Assembly (NCBI RefSeq): GCF_900167915.1
Contig: NZ_FUYM01000019.1
Location: 1 to 50,250 of the forward strand
Reading direction: 5' to 3'
Source of the DNA: Rhizorhabdus histidinilytica
GTDB taxonomy: Bacteria > Pseudomonadota > Alphaproteobacteria > Sphingomonadales > Sphingomonadaceae
DNA length: 50,250 nucleotides
In this document: positions 24,400-33,784 of the stretch, piece by piece
Numbering within the stretch: position 1 is the first letter of the stretch
How the letters are laid out: each line of letters begins with the position of its first letter
The notes under the pieces: generated by a model
What the model was told of the DNA's origin: nothing
What the model saw: the letters and a program-made list of their open reading frames with translations, nothing else
Database searches by the model: none
Position numbers and translations under genes: made by a program

Positions 24400-26664
24400 A
24401 TGCATCTCAGACTCGGAAGCGTCGCCCTGGTCCTGCTGTCGTCTTCGGCATCGGTTTGGGCGCAGGGCGCGGACGCCCCGGCCTCGCGCGGCCCGGACGG
24501 CTCCTATGACGGCAGCGAGATCATCGTGCAGGCGCAGCGCCGGTCGGAGCGACTGCAGGACGTGCCGATCTCCGTGACCGTGCAGACGGGCGCGCAGCTC
24601 GAGCGGGCCGGCGTGGACAATCTGCGCGACCTGGCCACCGTCACCCCCGGCCTGACCTTCCAGGCGCAGGGCAATTTCGTCCAGCCCGCGCTGCGCGGCG
24701 TGACGACGCTGGTCACCGGGCCAGGATCGGACAACCCGATCTCCCTCTATATCGACGGCGTCTACGAAGGCACCCAGGCGGGCGCCTCGATCGACCTGCC
24801 CGACGTCGAGCGGGTCGAGGTCGCCAAGGGTCCGCAAGGCACGCTGTTCGGCCGCAACTCGACCGGCGGCGCGATCCAGATCTTCACGCGGGCGCCCAGC
24901 TTCACCACCACCGGCAGCATCAGCGCGACCGCAGGCTATTATGACGGATCGGGGCCCAGCCGCTCGTCCTACGACCTCGGCCTCAAGGGCTTCCTGAGCG
25001 GGCCGATCGTTCCCGACAAGGTCGCGGCGAGCCTCTCCTTCGGCTATCGCAACGTCGACGGCTATTCGACCAACATCGTCCAGAAGCTGCTGCCGGCGCC
25101 GATCCAGAAGGCCTATGGCTCGGATCGGATGGACTGGCTCAAGTCGCTCTCGCTGCGCGGCAAGCTGCTGTTCACGCCGAGCGACGGCGTCTCGATCCTG
25201 CTCACCGGCTATTACATGCACCGCAAGACCGACCATGGCAGCGCCGGCCTTCCGGTCGACGGGCTGACCGCGGGCGCCTTCTATCCCGATGCGGTCTACG
25301 GCCGGCGGCCCTTCCAATATGCCTATGACGCGCCCGATCCGCTGACCGAGATCAAGAATTACGGCGGTGCGGCCAAGATCGATATCGACACCGGCGCCGG
25401 CACGCTGACCTCGACTACCAGCTACACCCGCAGCCGCCACCGCGAGCAGGTCGACGTCGATGCGTCCTATTCGCCCCAGTGCCTCGCGGCCGCACCGACC
25501 ACCTTCGCCTGCATCGCTTTCGAGGATACCCAGCCGAACAATAATTTCCTGCAGGATTTCCTGTTCACGTCGGAACAGATCGGACGGCTGAAGTTCGTCG
25601 CGGGCGGTAATTATTTCCACAGCAACGGCGATCTTTCGGGCGTCATCAGCGACTTCAGCGGCGGCGCCCAGCCCGGTGCTCCCGGCGTGGTCTACGGTCC
25701 GCTACTGATCGCCACCACCCGAGTAAAGACGCGCGCCTACGGCATCTTCGCGCAGGCCGACTACAACCTGACCGATCAGCTCACGCTGACGGCGGGCCTG
25801 CGCTACAGCTATGAGAAGAAGAAGGGCTACATCACCTTCTTCGGCGCGCCCTTCACCAACTTCGCCAATCCGAGCTGGGACAGCTTCACGCCGCGCGTCG
25901 GCCTGCGCTACGCGATCGACCGGAGCAGCAATGTATACGCGACCTTCAGCAAGGGCTTCAAGAGCGGCATCCTGCCGATCCTGACCCCCGGCGCGCCGGT
26001 GAACCCGGAGAAGATCACCGCCTATGAAGTCGGCTACAAGACCGCGCGGCCCGGCTATTCGCTGAACCTGGCGGCCTATCTCTACGATTATAAGGACTTG
26101 CAGATCCAGTCGTTCACCGGAACGACCATCATCCCGACCAACGCCGCGTCGGCGCGGATCTACGGCTTCGAGTTCGATGGCACCTTCCGGATCACGCCCG
26201 AGCTGACCCTGGCGGGCGGCGCGTCATGGATGCCGAAGGCGGACTTCCGCCGCTTCCCGAACGCGGCGGGCTATCAGCCGGTGATCACCGCCGGCGGCCT
26301 GCCGCCCGTGGTCGCGGACGTCAGCGGGCATCGGCTGGTGCGCGCGCCGAAGCTGAGCGCGGTCGGCAGCCTGACCTACGCCACCCGGATGGGCGATGGC
26401 GAGCTGAGCATCACGCCCAGCATCCATTATTCGAGCAGCTTCATGCCCTATGACGCCTTCAACCTGCTCGTGCAGCATTCCTATGCCAAGGTCGCAGCCG
26501 AGATCGCCTACAAGCCGAACGGCGGCGGGCTGCGCTACTCGGTGTGGGCGCACAACCTGACCAACAGCAAGTCGTTCAGCTCGACCACCATCTCGGCCGG
26601 TGCTGCCCGCGCTTCCTATGAGGAGCCGCGCGAATTCGGTATCACGGTCGGCTATGATTTCTGA
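24400..26664 (+). CDS. TonB-dependent outer-membrane receptor (catabolic operon)
   Basis: Predicted 754 aa. MHLRLGSVALVLLSSSASVWAQ is a signal peptide, and GGGGAGG ends six bases before this ATG; longer open frame upstream lacks both. The plug domain follows (EIIVQAQRRSERLQDVPISV, LRDLATVTPGLTF, VERVEVAKGPQGTLFGRNST), then a beta barrel ending in a terminal aromatic residue (EFGITVGYDF), as outer-membrane proteins do. In the barrel, AQADYNLTDQLTLTAGLRYSYE and VYATFSKGFKSGI are typical strands. It is cotranscribed with a P450 and an enoyl-CoA hydratase, so it probably imports the hydrophobic growth substrate rather than iron. Confidence 0.93.
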   Translation: MHLRLGSVALVLLSSSASVWAQGADAPASRGPDGSYDGSEIIVQAQRRSERLQDVPISVTVQTGAQLERAGVDNLRDLATVTPGLTFQAQGNFVQPALRGVTTLVTGPGSDNPISLYIDGVYEGTQAGASIDLPDVERVEVAKGPQGTLFGRNSTGGAIQIFTRAPSFTTTGSISATAGYYDGSGPSRSSYDLGLKGFLSGPIVPDKVAASLSFGYRNVDGYSTNIVQKLLPAPIQKAYGSDRMDWLKSLSLRGKLLFTPSDGVSILLTGYYMHRKTDHGSAGLPVDGLTAGAFYPDAVYGRRPFQYAYDAPDPLTEIKNYGGAAKIDIDTGAGTLTSTTSYTRSRHREQVDVDASYSPQCLAAAPTTFACIAFEDTQPNNNFLQDFLFTSEQIGRLKFVAGGNYFHSNGDLSGVISDFSGGAQPGAPGVVYGPLLIATTRVKTRAYGIFAQADYNLTDQLTLTAGLRYSYEKKKGYITFFGAPFTNFANPSWDSFTPRVGLRYAIDRSSNVYATFSKGFKSGILPILTPGAPVNPEKITAYEVGYKTARPGYSLNLAAYLYDYKDLQIQSFTGTTIIPTNAASARIYGFEFDGTFRITPELTLAGGASWMPKADFRRFPNAAGYQPVITAGGLPPVVADVSGHRLVRAPKLSAVGSLTYATRMGDGELSITPSIHYSSSFMPYDAFNLLVQHSYAKVAAEIAYKPNGGGLRYSVWAHNLTNSKSFSSTTISAGAARASYEEPREFGITVGYDF

Positions 26665-26679
26665 GCCGCGGGGCAACTC

Positions 26680-27927
26680 ATGGACGAAGGCAGCAGCGTG
26701 AAGCGGGAGATCAGTTTCAACGATCCGGACATCCAGCGTTGCCCCTTCGCGGCCTATCGGGAAATCCGGGAACAGGGGCCGGTCTATTACGACAAGTCGA
26801 ACGGCTTCTACATCGTCACCGGCTATGAGGACATTCGCAAGGCCGCGAGCGACCCGAAGACCTTTTCGAGCGTGACCGGCCAGCTCCTCGTCAAGACCGC
26901 CCCCTATCAGGAGCGGATCGATGCGATCTACCGGGAGAAGGGCTATATGCCCGTCACCGCGCTCGTCGTCGCCGATCCGCCCATCCACAGCTTCCACCGC
27001 TCGCTGGTCGACAAGGTCTTCACCCTGTCGACCGTCAAGCGGATGGAGGAATATCTGGCGGGCGTGGTCGACGAGATGGTCGACCAGATCATCGATCGCG
27101 GCCAGGCCGAATTCTATTATGACCTGGCGGTCAAGATCCCCAACCACGTGCTGTCGGACCAGATCGGCCTGCCGCGCGAGCGCTATGCCGATTTCAAGCG
27201 CTGGGCCGATGCGATCGTCCAGGAGAGCGATCCCAGCAATGACGAGGAGCGCCAGGTCGAGATCACCAACACGATCTGCGAACTGCAGCAATTCCTCGTC
27301 GAACGGATCGAGGAATATCGCCGGACGCCGCGCCCGTGCATCCTCAACGATCTCGTCCATGCCGATGTCGACGGCCAGCGGCTGTCGATCGAGGAGATCA
27401 TCCAGATTGTCGAGCAGATGCTGCCTGCCGGCAGCGACACCACGGTCGGCGCGATCGCAAGCGCGCTGCACAGGATCGCCACCACCCCCGGCCTCGAGGA
27501 CGAACTGCGCTCCGACCCTTCGCTGATCGCCAATTTCGTCGAGGAGGTGTTGCGGATCGATGCGCCGGTCCAGGGGCTGTGGCGCCGCGCGACCCGCGAC
27601 ACCGAGATCGGCGGCGTGCCGATCCCCGAAGGTTCGATCATCGTGCTGCGCTTCGGCGCCGGCAATCACGATCCGGAGGTCTTTACCGATCCCGGCACCT
27701 TCGATATCCGCCGTTCCAATGCGCGACGCCACTTTGCCTTCGGTGTCGGCCCGCATTATTGCGTCGGCAACCTGCTGGCGCGGGGCGAGATGCGGATCAC
27801 CATCGGCCGCCTGCTGGAGCGCATGCGCAACCTGCGTCTGGCGCGTGGAGAAGCAGGCGTCGAATGGCAGGCGCATTTCTTCGCTTATGGACCCAACCGG
27901 CTCGAGATCGCCTTCGACCGGACATGA
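26680..27927 (+). CDS. Cytochrome P450 (bacterial class I type)
   Basis: A 415-aa soluble P450. The heme-binding loop FAFGVGPHYCVGNLLAR places the thiolate at Cys361 and fits FGxGxHxCxG. The I-helix oxygen-activation motif is AGSDTT (250-255) and the K-helix ExxR is Glu289-Arg292. VVADPPIHSFHRSLVDKVF fits the usual C helix. No ferredoxin or reductase gene is in the window, so its redox partners come from elsewhere. It starts 15 bp after the TonB receptor stop and is followed by an enoyl-CoA hydratase, so an initial or side-chain hydroxylation of the imported substrate is likely. The family relation to terpene or steroid P450s cannot be settled by eye. Confidence 0.95.
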   Translation: MDEGSSVKREISFNDPDIQRCPFAAYREIREQGPVYYDKSNGFYIVTGYEDIRKAASDPKTFSSVTGQLLVKTAPYQERIDAIYREKGYMPVTALVVADPPIHSFHRSLVDKVFTLSTVKRMEEYLAGVVDEMVDQIIDRGQAEFYYDLAVKIPNHVLSDQIGLPRERYADFKRWADAIVQESDPSNDEERQVEITNTICELQQFLVERIEEYRRTPRPCILNDLVHADVDGQRLSIEEIIQIVEQMLPAGSDTTVGAIASALHRIATTPGLEDELRSDPSLIANFVEEVLRIDAPVQGLWRRATRDTEIGGVPIPEGSIIVLRFGAGNHDPEVFTDPGTFDIRRSNARRHFAFGVGPHYCVGNLLARGEMRITIGRLLERMRNLRLARGEAGVEWQAHFFAYGPNRLEIAFDRT

Positions 27928-27941
27928 TGGAGCATATACCG

Positions 27942-28745
27942 ATGGACTATGAAGCGATCAGCTATGAAAGGTCCGGTGCGGTAGCCGTCATCGTCCAGAA
28001 CCGGCCCGACAAGCGCAACGCGCAGGACCAGCGGATGCTGACCGAGATCGAGCACGCCCTTGGCGAGGCGACGCGCGATGCCGACGTGCGCGTGATCGTC
28101 ATCGGCGGGGCGGGTGACCATTTCTCCGCCGGGCACGACCTCAAGGAAGGCGAGATGAAGCGCTCCAACTTCTCCGTCGAGGAGCGCTGGGCCTATGAGG
28201 AGCGGCATTATTACGGGCTCTGCCTGCGGATATGGGACTGTCCCAAGCCTACCATCGCGCGCATCCAGGGGGCCTGCGTGGCGGGCGCTTTCATGATGGC
28301 GAACATGTGCGACCTGATCGTCGCCGCCGAGGACGCCTATTTCGCCGATCCGGTGGTGCACAGCATGGGAGCGGCCGCGGTGGAGGTGCTCGTCCATCCC
28401 TGGGTCATGGGCCTGCGCCGTGCGAAGGAGATGCTGTTCACGGGCGAGCGGATGACCGCCGCCGAAGCGCGCGAGATCGGCCTGGTAAACCGGCTGGTGC
28501 CGCGCGCCGAACTCGACGAAGCGACCATGGCGCTCGCGCTGCGCATCGCCGAGGCGCCGCCCTTCGGCATCCGGCTGACCAAGCGATCGCTGAACAACGG
28601 CCAGGATCTGGCGGGCTTCCGCGCCGCGCTGGAAGCGCATTTCACCGCGCACGAGCTGTCGCACTTCACCCGTGAGGTCGGCGAGACGATGGCGCGTGGC
28701 CTCGGCAAGGCCGTCGACCACGGCAAGCGGGTGATCTCGGGCTAG
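27942..28745 (+). CDS. Enoyl-CoA hydratase/isomerase family protein
   Basis: Predicted 267 aa from ATG 27942 (MDYEAISYERSG), preceded by GGAG; ATG 27924, which overlaps the P450 stop, is an alternative giving 273 aa. Crotonase landmarks are VQNRPDKRNAQDQRM, GAGDHFSAGHDLKEGE (oxyanion hole), and ACVAGAFMMANMCDLIVAAEDAYFADPV. In typical hydratases the second loop contains a catalytic Glu after a GGG; here it reads AGAFMMANM, and the later catalytic position falls near DPVVHSMG, so a conventional hydratase mechanism is doubtful and another crotonase reaction is possible. It ends inside a hairpin shared with the convergent AraC gene. Confidence 0.87.
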   Translation: MDYEAISYERSGAVAVIVQNRPDKRNAQDQRMLTEIEHALGEATRDADVRVIVIGGAGDHFSAGHDLKEGEMKRSNFSVEERWAYEERHYYGLCLRIWDCPKPTIARIQGACVAGAFMMANMCDLIVAAEDAYFADPVVHSMGAAAVEVLVHPWVMGLRRAKEMLFTGERMTAAEAREIGLVNRLVPRAELDEATMALALRIAEAPPFGIRLTKRSLNNGQDLAGFRAALEAHFTAHELSHFTREVGETMARGLGKAVDHGKRVISG

Positions 28746-28763
28746 ATTTGCATCAGCCCGAGA
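28735..28763. terminator. Hairpin spanning both stop codons of a convergent pair
   Basis: TCTCGGGCT (28735-28743) and AGCCCGAGA (28755-28763) form a perfect 9-bp stem with an 11-nt loop. The stop TAG of the hydratase (28743-28745) and the stop of the AraC gene (28753-28755, minus strand) both fall within it, so the last codons of both genes build the stem. It could serve as a bidirectional terminator, though no T run follows. Confidence 0.55.
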
Positions 28764-29826
28764 CTCCCGACGCCATCGCCTTGCGGAATTTGCGCGGGCT
28801 GCTGCCGAACCAACGGTGGCAGCTACGGGTAAGCACCGAAGGCTCGCTGTAGCCGAGCATCGCCGCCACCCGAGTCAGCGGGATGGTGCGCTGGCCGAGA
28901 TAGCGGATGGCGGCGTCGCGGCGGACCTCGTCCTTGATCTCCTCGAAGCTCACGCCCTCCTCGCTCAACCGGCGCTGCATCGTGCGCGGATGCATGCCCA
29001 GCGCCGCCGCCACGTCGATATGCAGGCAGCCGCCCTGCGAGAGCAGTTGCGCCGCCACCGAGCGCACCCGCGCCGACAGCGGCTTGGCCGAGCTCGGGAA
29101 TTGCGTGTCGATGAACGCGGTGGCCATGTCGTAGAGTTGCTGGTTGCGGTTGGCGATCGGCGCCGCGAGGTCGGCCCGGTTGAGGAAGATCGCGTTGAAG
29201 GGCGCGTTCATCTCGACCCGCGCACCGAAATAATGGCTGTAGCGGGACGGTGCGGAGATATGGTCGTGCGCGAACCACACCTCGCGCGTGCGGACGGTGC
29301 CGCCCGACAGCGCGCCGATGGCATGATGCATCAGCGCCATGCCCTGCTCGATCGCCTGTTCCTGGTGCGGCAGCCGGTCGAGCCGGATCGCCCAGCGGAT
29401 ATAAGGCCGCCCGCTGCCGCGCTCATTCTCCAGCGAAAGCTCGCTCGCCGGGCTGTAGGTCCGCAGATGCTCCGCGCAATAGCGATAGGCATCGCCGAGC
29501 GTCGGTGCGTTGGACATCGCCACTTCGAGCGGACCCAGCACCGCCGTACCCCCCTGGAAGGAAGCGAAGATCATGCCGAAATCGGGACAATTGAGCTCGA
29601 TCGCCGTATGGTGCAGCAGCCGGATGGCGCGGCGGTAGGAGATCATCGCACCCTTCTGCTCGAATATGCTGGCGGAGATCGACTCCCGGGCGAGCAATGC
29701 GTCGGGGTCCCCGCCCAGCCGACGGACGACCTCGGGATAAAGCCTCAATATGTCGGCGCGGACGAGGGAGACCCTCGCATTGGCCTCGTCGATATCGCCT
29801 TCGACCATCATCGCGGTATCGGCCAT
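28753..29826 (-). CDS. AraC-family transcriptional regulator
   Basis: Predicted 357 aa. The N-terminal two thirds is the arabinose-binding-like domain of the OruR/ArgR-type AraC proteins (CPDFGMIFASFQGGTAVLGPLEVAM, YRYCAEHLRTYSPASELSLE). The C-terminal two-helix DNA-binding domain is seen in LHIDVAAALGMHPRTMQRRL and TIPLTRVAAMLGYSEPSVLTRSCHRWFGSSPRKFR. The ATG at 29826 has GGAGGAG five bases upstream; the frame stays open further upstream but without such a signal. It lies in the middle of the island and a copy of the shared 19-bp motif is in its own upstream region. It is therefore the best candidate for the activator of the four motif-bearing operons; that link is inferred. Confidence 0.9.
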   Translation of the reverse strand: MADTAMMVEGDIDEANARVSLVRADILRLYPEVVRRLGGDPDALLARESISASIFEQKGAMISYRRAIRLLHHTAIELNCPDFGMIFASFQGGTAVLGPLEVAMSNAPTLGDAYRYCAEHLRTYSPASELSLENERGSGRPYIRWAIRLDRLPHQEQAIEQGMALMHHAIGALSGGTVRTREVWFAHDHISAPSRYSHYFGARVEMNAPFNAIFLNRADLAAPIANRNQQLYDMATAFIDTQFPSSAKPLSARVRSVAAQLLSQGGCLHIDVAAALGMHPRTMQRRLSEEGVSFEEIKDEVRRDAAIRYLGQRTIPLTRVAAMLGYSEPSVLTRSCHRWFGSSPRKFRKAMASGVSG

Positions 29827-29926
29827 TACTCTCCTCCTTCGCGCCGGTGTCCGGCGTCCGCCGCGTCGGTCGAGGCTCGGTCCGTGCCGGCCTTCCGCGC
29901 GATCTATGCCGCGAATCATCTGCTCT

Positions 29927-29945
29927 TTGTCGTCTAAAATCAAGA
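29927..29945 (+). promoter_or_regulatory. Shared 19-bp motif, copy C
   Basis: Reads TTGTCGTCTAAAATCAAGA, matching TTGTCG-N6-ATMAAGA. It lies between the AraC gene (100 bp away, divergent) and the acetoacetate-decarboxylase-like gene (178 bp away). Its orientation points at the latter. It could serve both activation of that operon and autoregulation of the AraC gene. Confidence 0.7.
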
Positions 29946-30123
29946 TATTGCCCGACAGAGCAAATAGGATGATGTGGCAGTAATGTGGCCGCTTCACAAA
30001 GACGGACATCCTTACGGCCGGGTCGCTTGATGTCAGTTCAATGTCGCGACCTGCCAAGAAGAGCATCAGTTGCGGCTCTATGCTCGGTCGCCGACAATAT
30101 TCGAGAGGGGCAGGAGCGATTTC

Positions 30124-30906
30124 ATGGCATCCCGACGATTTGACATGCCCGCTCTATTCGGCCCGAGTCTTATGCCTGATCGGACCATCGTGCCTTTCGC
30201 CGAAGTCGTTTCCATCAGCTTCGAGACGACGACGCAGGCCGCGGCGCGGCTCATGCCCCGCTTCTTCACGCCCGCCGATCCACCGATCGTGACGATCTCG
30301 CGCATCGATTATCGGGAGGTCGATTACCTCGGCGGACGCGGCTATGGCGAGATCGTCGTGACGGTCGGCGCGCTGCATCCGGCGGACCCGCGTCCGGCAG
30401 GGTTCGCGCCGGTGATGTGGGTGACCGAGCCCGCCGCGCTGATCGCCGGGCGTGAATATATGGGCTTCGCCAAGCTCCCGGCGACGATGGACGCTATCGA
30501 CCATGCGCCCGACGGACGCGGCTTCGCGGCTCGCGAATATGAGGCCGGACTGATCGAAGGCCGGGTGATCGGGCTGCGCCCGTTGTCGACCGAAGCACTC
30601 GATAAGATCAACCGGACCGCGTCCGAAGTGCGGACCTATGGCTGGAAGCTGATCCCCGGCGATGGGCCGGAACCCGATGTCGATCATCCGCTGGTGAACG
30701 TCATGCGCTGGCATTATGACCGTGCCTGGTCGGGCGACGGGGAATTGTCCTTCTACCGCCCTTCGCCGGCCGAGGCGCCGATGTCGGCCCGCGTGGTCGC
30801 CGCCCTCGCCGACCTCCCTATCGTCGCGCAGCGCCGGGCCTTCGTCGCCGAGGGCCGCGCCGAGATCGACCGTAGCGCCACGCGCCGCCTGACGGAGACG
30901 CTCTGA
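30124..30906 (+). CDS. Acetoacetate decarboxylase-like protein
   Basis: Predicted 260 aa from the ATG after AGGAG (30112-30116). The fold is that of the acetoacetate decarboxylase family: YGEIVVTVGALHP, APVMWVTEPAALIAGREYMGF, and the strand-loop EVRTYGWKLIPG. The Schiff-base lysine position of ADC is Lys117 in MGFAKLPAT. In true ADC the motif carries two adjacent lysines, the second lowering the pKa of the first; here the second is Leu, so simple acetoacetate decarboxylation is doubtful. Relatives act as dehydratases, aldolases or hydrolases. The CoA ligase gene starts one base after its stop, so it probably handles the same intermediate. Confidence 0.8.
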   Translation: MASRRFDMPALFGPSLMPDRTIVPFAEVVSISFETTTQAAARLMPRFFTPADPPIVTISRIDYREVDYLGGRGYGEIVVTVGALHPADPRPAGFAPVMWVTEPAALIAGREYMGFAKLPATMDAIDHAPDGRGFAAREYEAGLIEGRVIGLRPLSTEALDKINRTASEVRTYGWKLIPGDGPEPDVDHPLVNVMRWHYDRAWSGDGELSFYRPSPAEAPMSARVVAALADLPIVAQRRAFVAEGRAEIDRSATRRLTETL

Positions 30907-30907
30907 G

Positions 30908-32572
30908 ATGGCGCACGCGATCAGCGAACGGCGCGATGTCGGCGGCTGGCGGTTCCGCTGGGATGACGATCGCGCCAAACGCGCGGTGGCAAGCGGCGAC
31001 TGGACCAATCGCACCGTCGCAGAATTCGCTCGCGACTTGGCCCGGACGTCGCCCGACAGGATACTGCTGGTCGACGGCGACCTAGCGTTGAGCTGCGAGA
31101 CGCTCCACGGCTGTGCGCAACGCCTGGCCGGCTATTTCGTCGCGATCGGCTTGCGCCCAGGGCAGGTGATCTCCTTCCAATTGCCGAACTGGTGGGAGTG
31201 CGCGGTCATCAATCTGGCCGCGGCGATGACGGGCGTGGTGATCAACCCGATCGTGCCGATCAACCGCGACGCCGAAGTGACCTACATGCTCAACGAGGCG
31301 CGCAGCCGGCTCATGTTCGTGCCCCGCTCGTTTCGTGGTTTCGATTATGCCGCGATGATGGCCCGGATCGCGCCCGATCTGGCCGAACCGATACGGGTGA
31401 TCGTGGTGCGTGACCGGATCGACGGGCTCGAAAGCTTCGACGACCTGCTCGATTCCGCGCCGCTCGCGACGCCGCTGGCGGTCGATCCCGATGCCGTGAA
31501 GATGCTGATGTACACATCGGGCACCACCGGCCGGCCCAAGGGGGTGCTGCATTCGCACAACAGCATCGGCGCGGATTCGGTGAAGATGGCGGCCGCGATG
31601 GCGCTGGGGCCCGACGACGTCACTTTCTCCCCCTCCCCCGTCACGCATGTCAGCGGCTTCCTGTGGGCGCTCAACGCGCCCTGGATATGCAATGTGCCCG
31701 CGGTGATGGTCGACATCTGGGAACCCGAACGGGCGTTCGACCTCGTGCGGCGCCACGCGTGCAGCTTCATGCTCGGCGCCACGCCCTTCCTCCAGGATTT
31801 CCTTGCAGTGGCGCGCGCACGGGGAGAGCCGCTCACCTCACTCCGCTATTTCATGTGCGGCGGCGCATCGGTGCCTGCGCAGCTCATCGTCGACGCTGCC
31901 GAGCAGTTCCCCAACTGCATCCCCTATCGCACCTTCGGCGCGACCGAGGTGCCCACCATGACGGTCGGCCCCGCGTCGCGCGACGATCTGCCGCTGGCGG
32001 CGCAGACCGACGGCCGACTGCACCGTTGCGAGGTCAGGATCGTCGACGTGGCGACCGGCGCACCCCTCCCGCCCGGCACCGAGGGCGAGATCCTGGCACG
32101 CGAACCGAGCATGGCGCTCGGCTATGCCCGCGTCGAGGACAATGCCGACGCCTATGACGAGGACGGTTTCTTCCGGATGGGCGATCTCGGCCGGCTGGTC
32201 GACGGCGATCATATCGTCTGCACCGGCCGCAAGAAGGACCTGATCATCCGCGCCGGCGAGAATATCAGCGCGCGCGAGATCGAGGACGTCCTGTTCCAGT
32301 CGCCGCTGATCGAGGAGGTGGCGGTCGTCTCGATGCCGAGCCGGCGGACCGGCGAGGCGATCTGCGCCTTCATCGTCCCGGCTCCCGGCGCCGATGTCGA
32401 CATGTCCGACGTCGCCGCCCAGGTCCACAACGCCGGCCTCGCCCGGCAGAAAACGCCCGAGCATCTGATGATCGTCGCCGAGCTGCCCAAGACCGCATCG
32501 GGCAAGGTCCGCAAGGATCAGCTTCGGTCGATCGCCGCGCGGGAGACGCTCGAAAAGGACAAGGTGCGATGA
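30908..32572 (+). CDS. AMP-dependent acyl-CoA synthetase
   Basis: A 554-aa ANL-superfamily ligase that activates a carboxylic acid with ATP and CoA. The P-loop-like motif is MYTSGTTGRPKGVLHSH, followed by TFGATEVPTMTVGPAS (A5 region), DGFFRMGDLGRLVDGD (A7), and the hinge and C-terminal GRKKDLIIRAGENISAREIED. The catalytic lysine is in PKTASGKVRKDQLR at the C-terminus. It lies between the decarboxylase-like gene and an acyl-CoA dehydrogenase gene that overlaps its end by 4 bp. It probably loads the pathway acid onto CoA. The chain length or ring structure of the substrate is not evident. Confidence 0.94.
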   Translation: MAHAISERRDVGGWRFRWDDDRAKRAVASGDWTNRTVAEFARDLARTSPDRILLVDGDLALSCETLHGCAQRLAGYFVAIGLRPGQVISFQLPNWWECAVINLAAAMTGVVINPIVPINRDAEVTYMLNEARSRLMFVPRSFRGFDYAAMMARIAPDLAEPIRVIVVRDRIDGLESFDDLLDSAPLATPLAVDPDAVKMLMYTSGTTGRPKGVLHSHNSIGADSVKMAAAMALGPDDVTFSPSPVTHVSGFLWALNAPWICNVPAVMVDIWEPERAFDLVRRHACSFMLGATPFLQDFLAVARARGEPLTSLRYFMCGGASVPAQLIVDAAEQFPNCIPYRTFGATEVPTMTVGPASRDDLPLAAQTDGRLHRCEVRIVDVATGAPLPPGTEGEILAREPSMALGYARVEDNADAYDEDGFFRMGDLGRLVDGDHIVCTGRKKDLIIRAGENISAREIEDVLFQSPLIEEVAVVSMPSRRTGEAICAFIVPAPGADVDMSDVAAQVHNAGLARQKTPEHLMIVAELPKTASGKVRKDQLRSIAARETLEKDKVR

Positions 32573-33753
32573 AGCTTGCATTTTCGGATGAGGACAAGGC
32601 CTTCCGGCAGGAGGTCAGGGCCTTCATCGCCGCCGAGCTTCCCGCCGACCTGGCGCGGCGAGAGGCGATGGGGTTCCATAATGGCCGGGCCACGGTCGAT
32701 CCCTGGCAGCGCAAGCTCCATGCGCGCGGCTGGGCGGCGCCGAGTTGGCCTCGCGAATATGGCGGCACCGGATGGTCGCCGATCCAGCGCTATATCTTCG
32801 AGCTCGAATGCGGGCTGGCCAATGCCCCCGAATATAGCCTGATCGCGATGTCGATGGTCGGTCCGGTGATATGCCGCTTCGGGTCGCCCGCATTGCAGGA
32901 ACGATTCCTGGCCCCGATGCTGAGCGGTGACTGCTGGTTCTGCCAGGGCTTTTCGGAGCCGCAGGCCGGCTCCGACCTCGCCAGCCTGCGCACCCGCGCG
33001 GTCCGCGACGGCGACGACTATGTGATCAACGGGCAGAAGATCTGGACGACCGACGCGCACATGGCCGACTATATGATCTGCCTCGCGCGCACCGATCCCG
33101 ACGCAAAGCCCCAGGCCGGGCTGTCGATGATCATCGTGCCGATGGACGCGCCCGGCGTCACCGTCCGGCCGATCGGCACGATCGACGGCGACGCCCATGT
33201 CAACGAGGTGTTCCTGGAGGATGTCCGCGTTCCCGCCGGCCATCTGATCGGCAAGCCGAACGAAGGATGGACCCAGGCCAAGTTTCTGCTGGGCCATGAG
33301 CGGACCCACAATGCCTATGTGGGGATGTTGTGCCGCTATCTCGCCCGCATCCCCGGCCTGATCGACGACGAATGCACCCGTGGTCTTGGCCCGGTCGAGG
33401 CGGCCGAATATCGCCGCCGCCACGCCCTGCTGGCGATCGACGTCGAGGCGCTGCAATGGTCGGTGCTGCGCGTCCTGGCGGGCGAGGAAGGCCCTCGGCT
33501 GAACGCGGCCGCCTCGGCGATCGCGATCCGGGGCGCGGAATATCTGCTGCGCGCCGCCGATCTCGAAACGGCGATCCTCGGCCCGCAGGTGATTCCGCGC
33601 TTCCGGCCCGACGACAGCCTGCCCTTACCCGCAGGTGCGCCAGCCTCGGCGCCGGGGCGCAGCACCCAATATCTCTACTGGTGGGCGGCGACGATCTTCG
33701 GCGGGACCGACGAGATACAGCGCAACATCATTTGGAACACCCTGTTCCGCTGA
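32569..33753 (+). CDS. Acyl-CoA dehydrogenase, catalytic subunit of a heteromeric pair
   Basis: A 394-aa protein. WPREYGGTGWSPIQRYIFE, FSEPQAGSDLASLRTRAV and VINGQKIWTTDAHMADYMICL are typical of the FadE subclass acting on bulky substrates. The usual C-terminal catalytic Glu is replaced: the segment reads IFGGTDEIQR, with Gly at that place. A glutamate is found instead at Glu244 in FLLGHERTHNAY, the position used by isovaleryl-CoA dehydrogenase and by ChsE-type steroid acyl-CoA dehydrogenases. It overlaps the CoA ligase gene by 4 bp, and a second, shorter dehydrogenase gene follows 31 bp later. I infer an alpha2beta2 enzyme in which this is the active subunit. Confidence 0.9.
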   Translation: MKLAFSDEDKAFRQEVRAFIAAELPADLARREAMGFHNGRATVDPWQRKLHARGWAAPSWPREYGGTGWSPIQRYIFELECGLANAPEYSLIAMSMVGPVICRFGSPALQERFLAPMLSGDCWFCQGFSEPQAGSDLASLRTRAVRDGDDYVINGQKIWTTDAHMADYMICLARTDPDAKPQAGLSMIIVPMDAPGVTVRPIGTIDGDAHVNEVFLEDVRVPAGHLIGKPNEGWTQAKFLLGHERTHNAYVGMLCRYLARIPGLIDDECTRGLGPVEAAEYRRRHALLAIDVEALQWSVLRVLAGEEGPRLNAAASAIAIRGAEYLLRAADLETAILGPQVIPRFRPDDSLPLPAGAPASAPGRSTQYLYWWAATIFGGTDEIQRNIIWNTLFR

Positions 33754-33784
33754 GGCGGACGGCGCGGCGCGAAAGGCGGACGAT

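Noticed and set aside
30088-30104. A further half-site CGACAA before the ADC-like gene
   Set aside because: The right half fits the shared motif, but the other half reads GAGCATA instead of ATMAAGA, so I did not count it.
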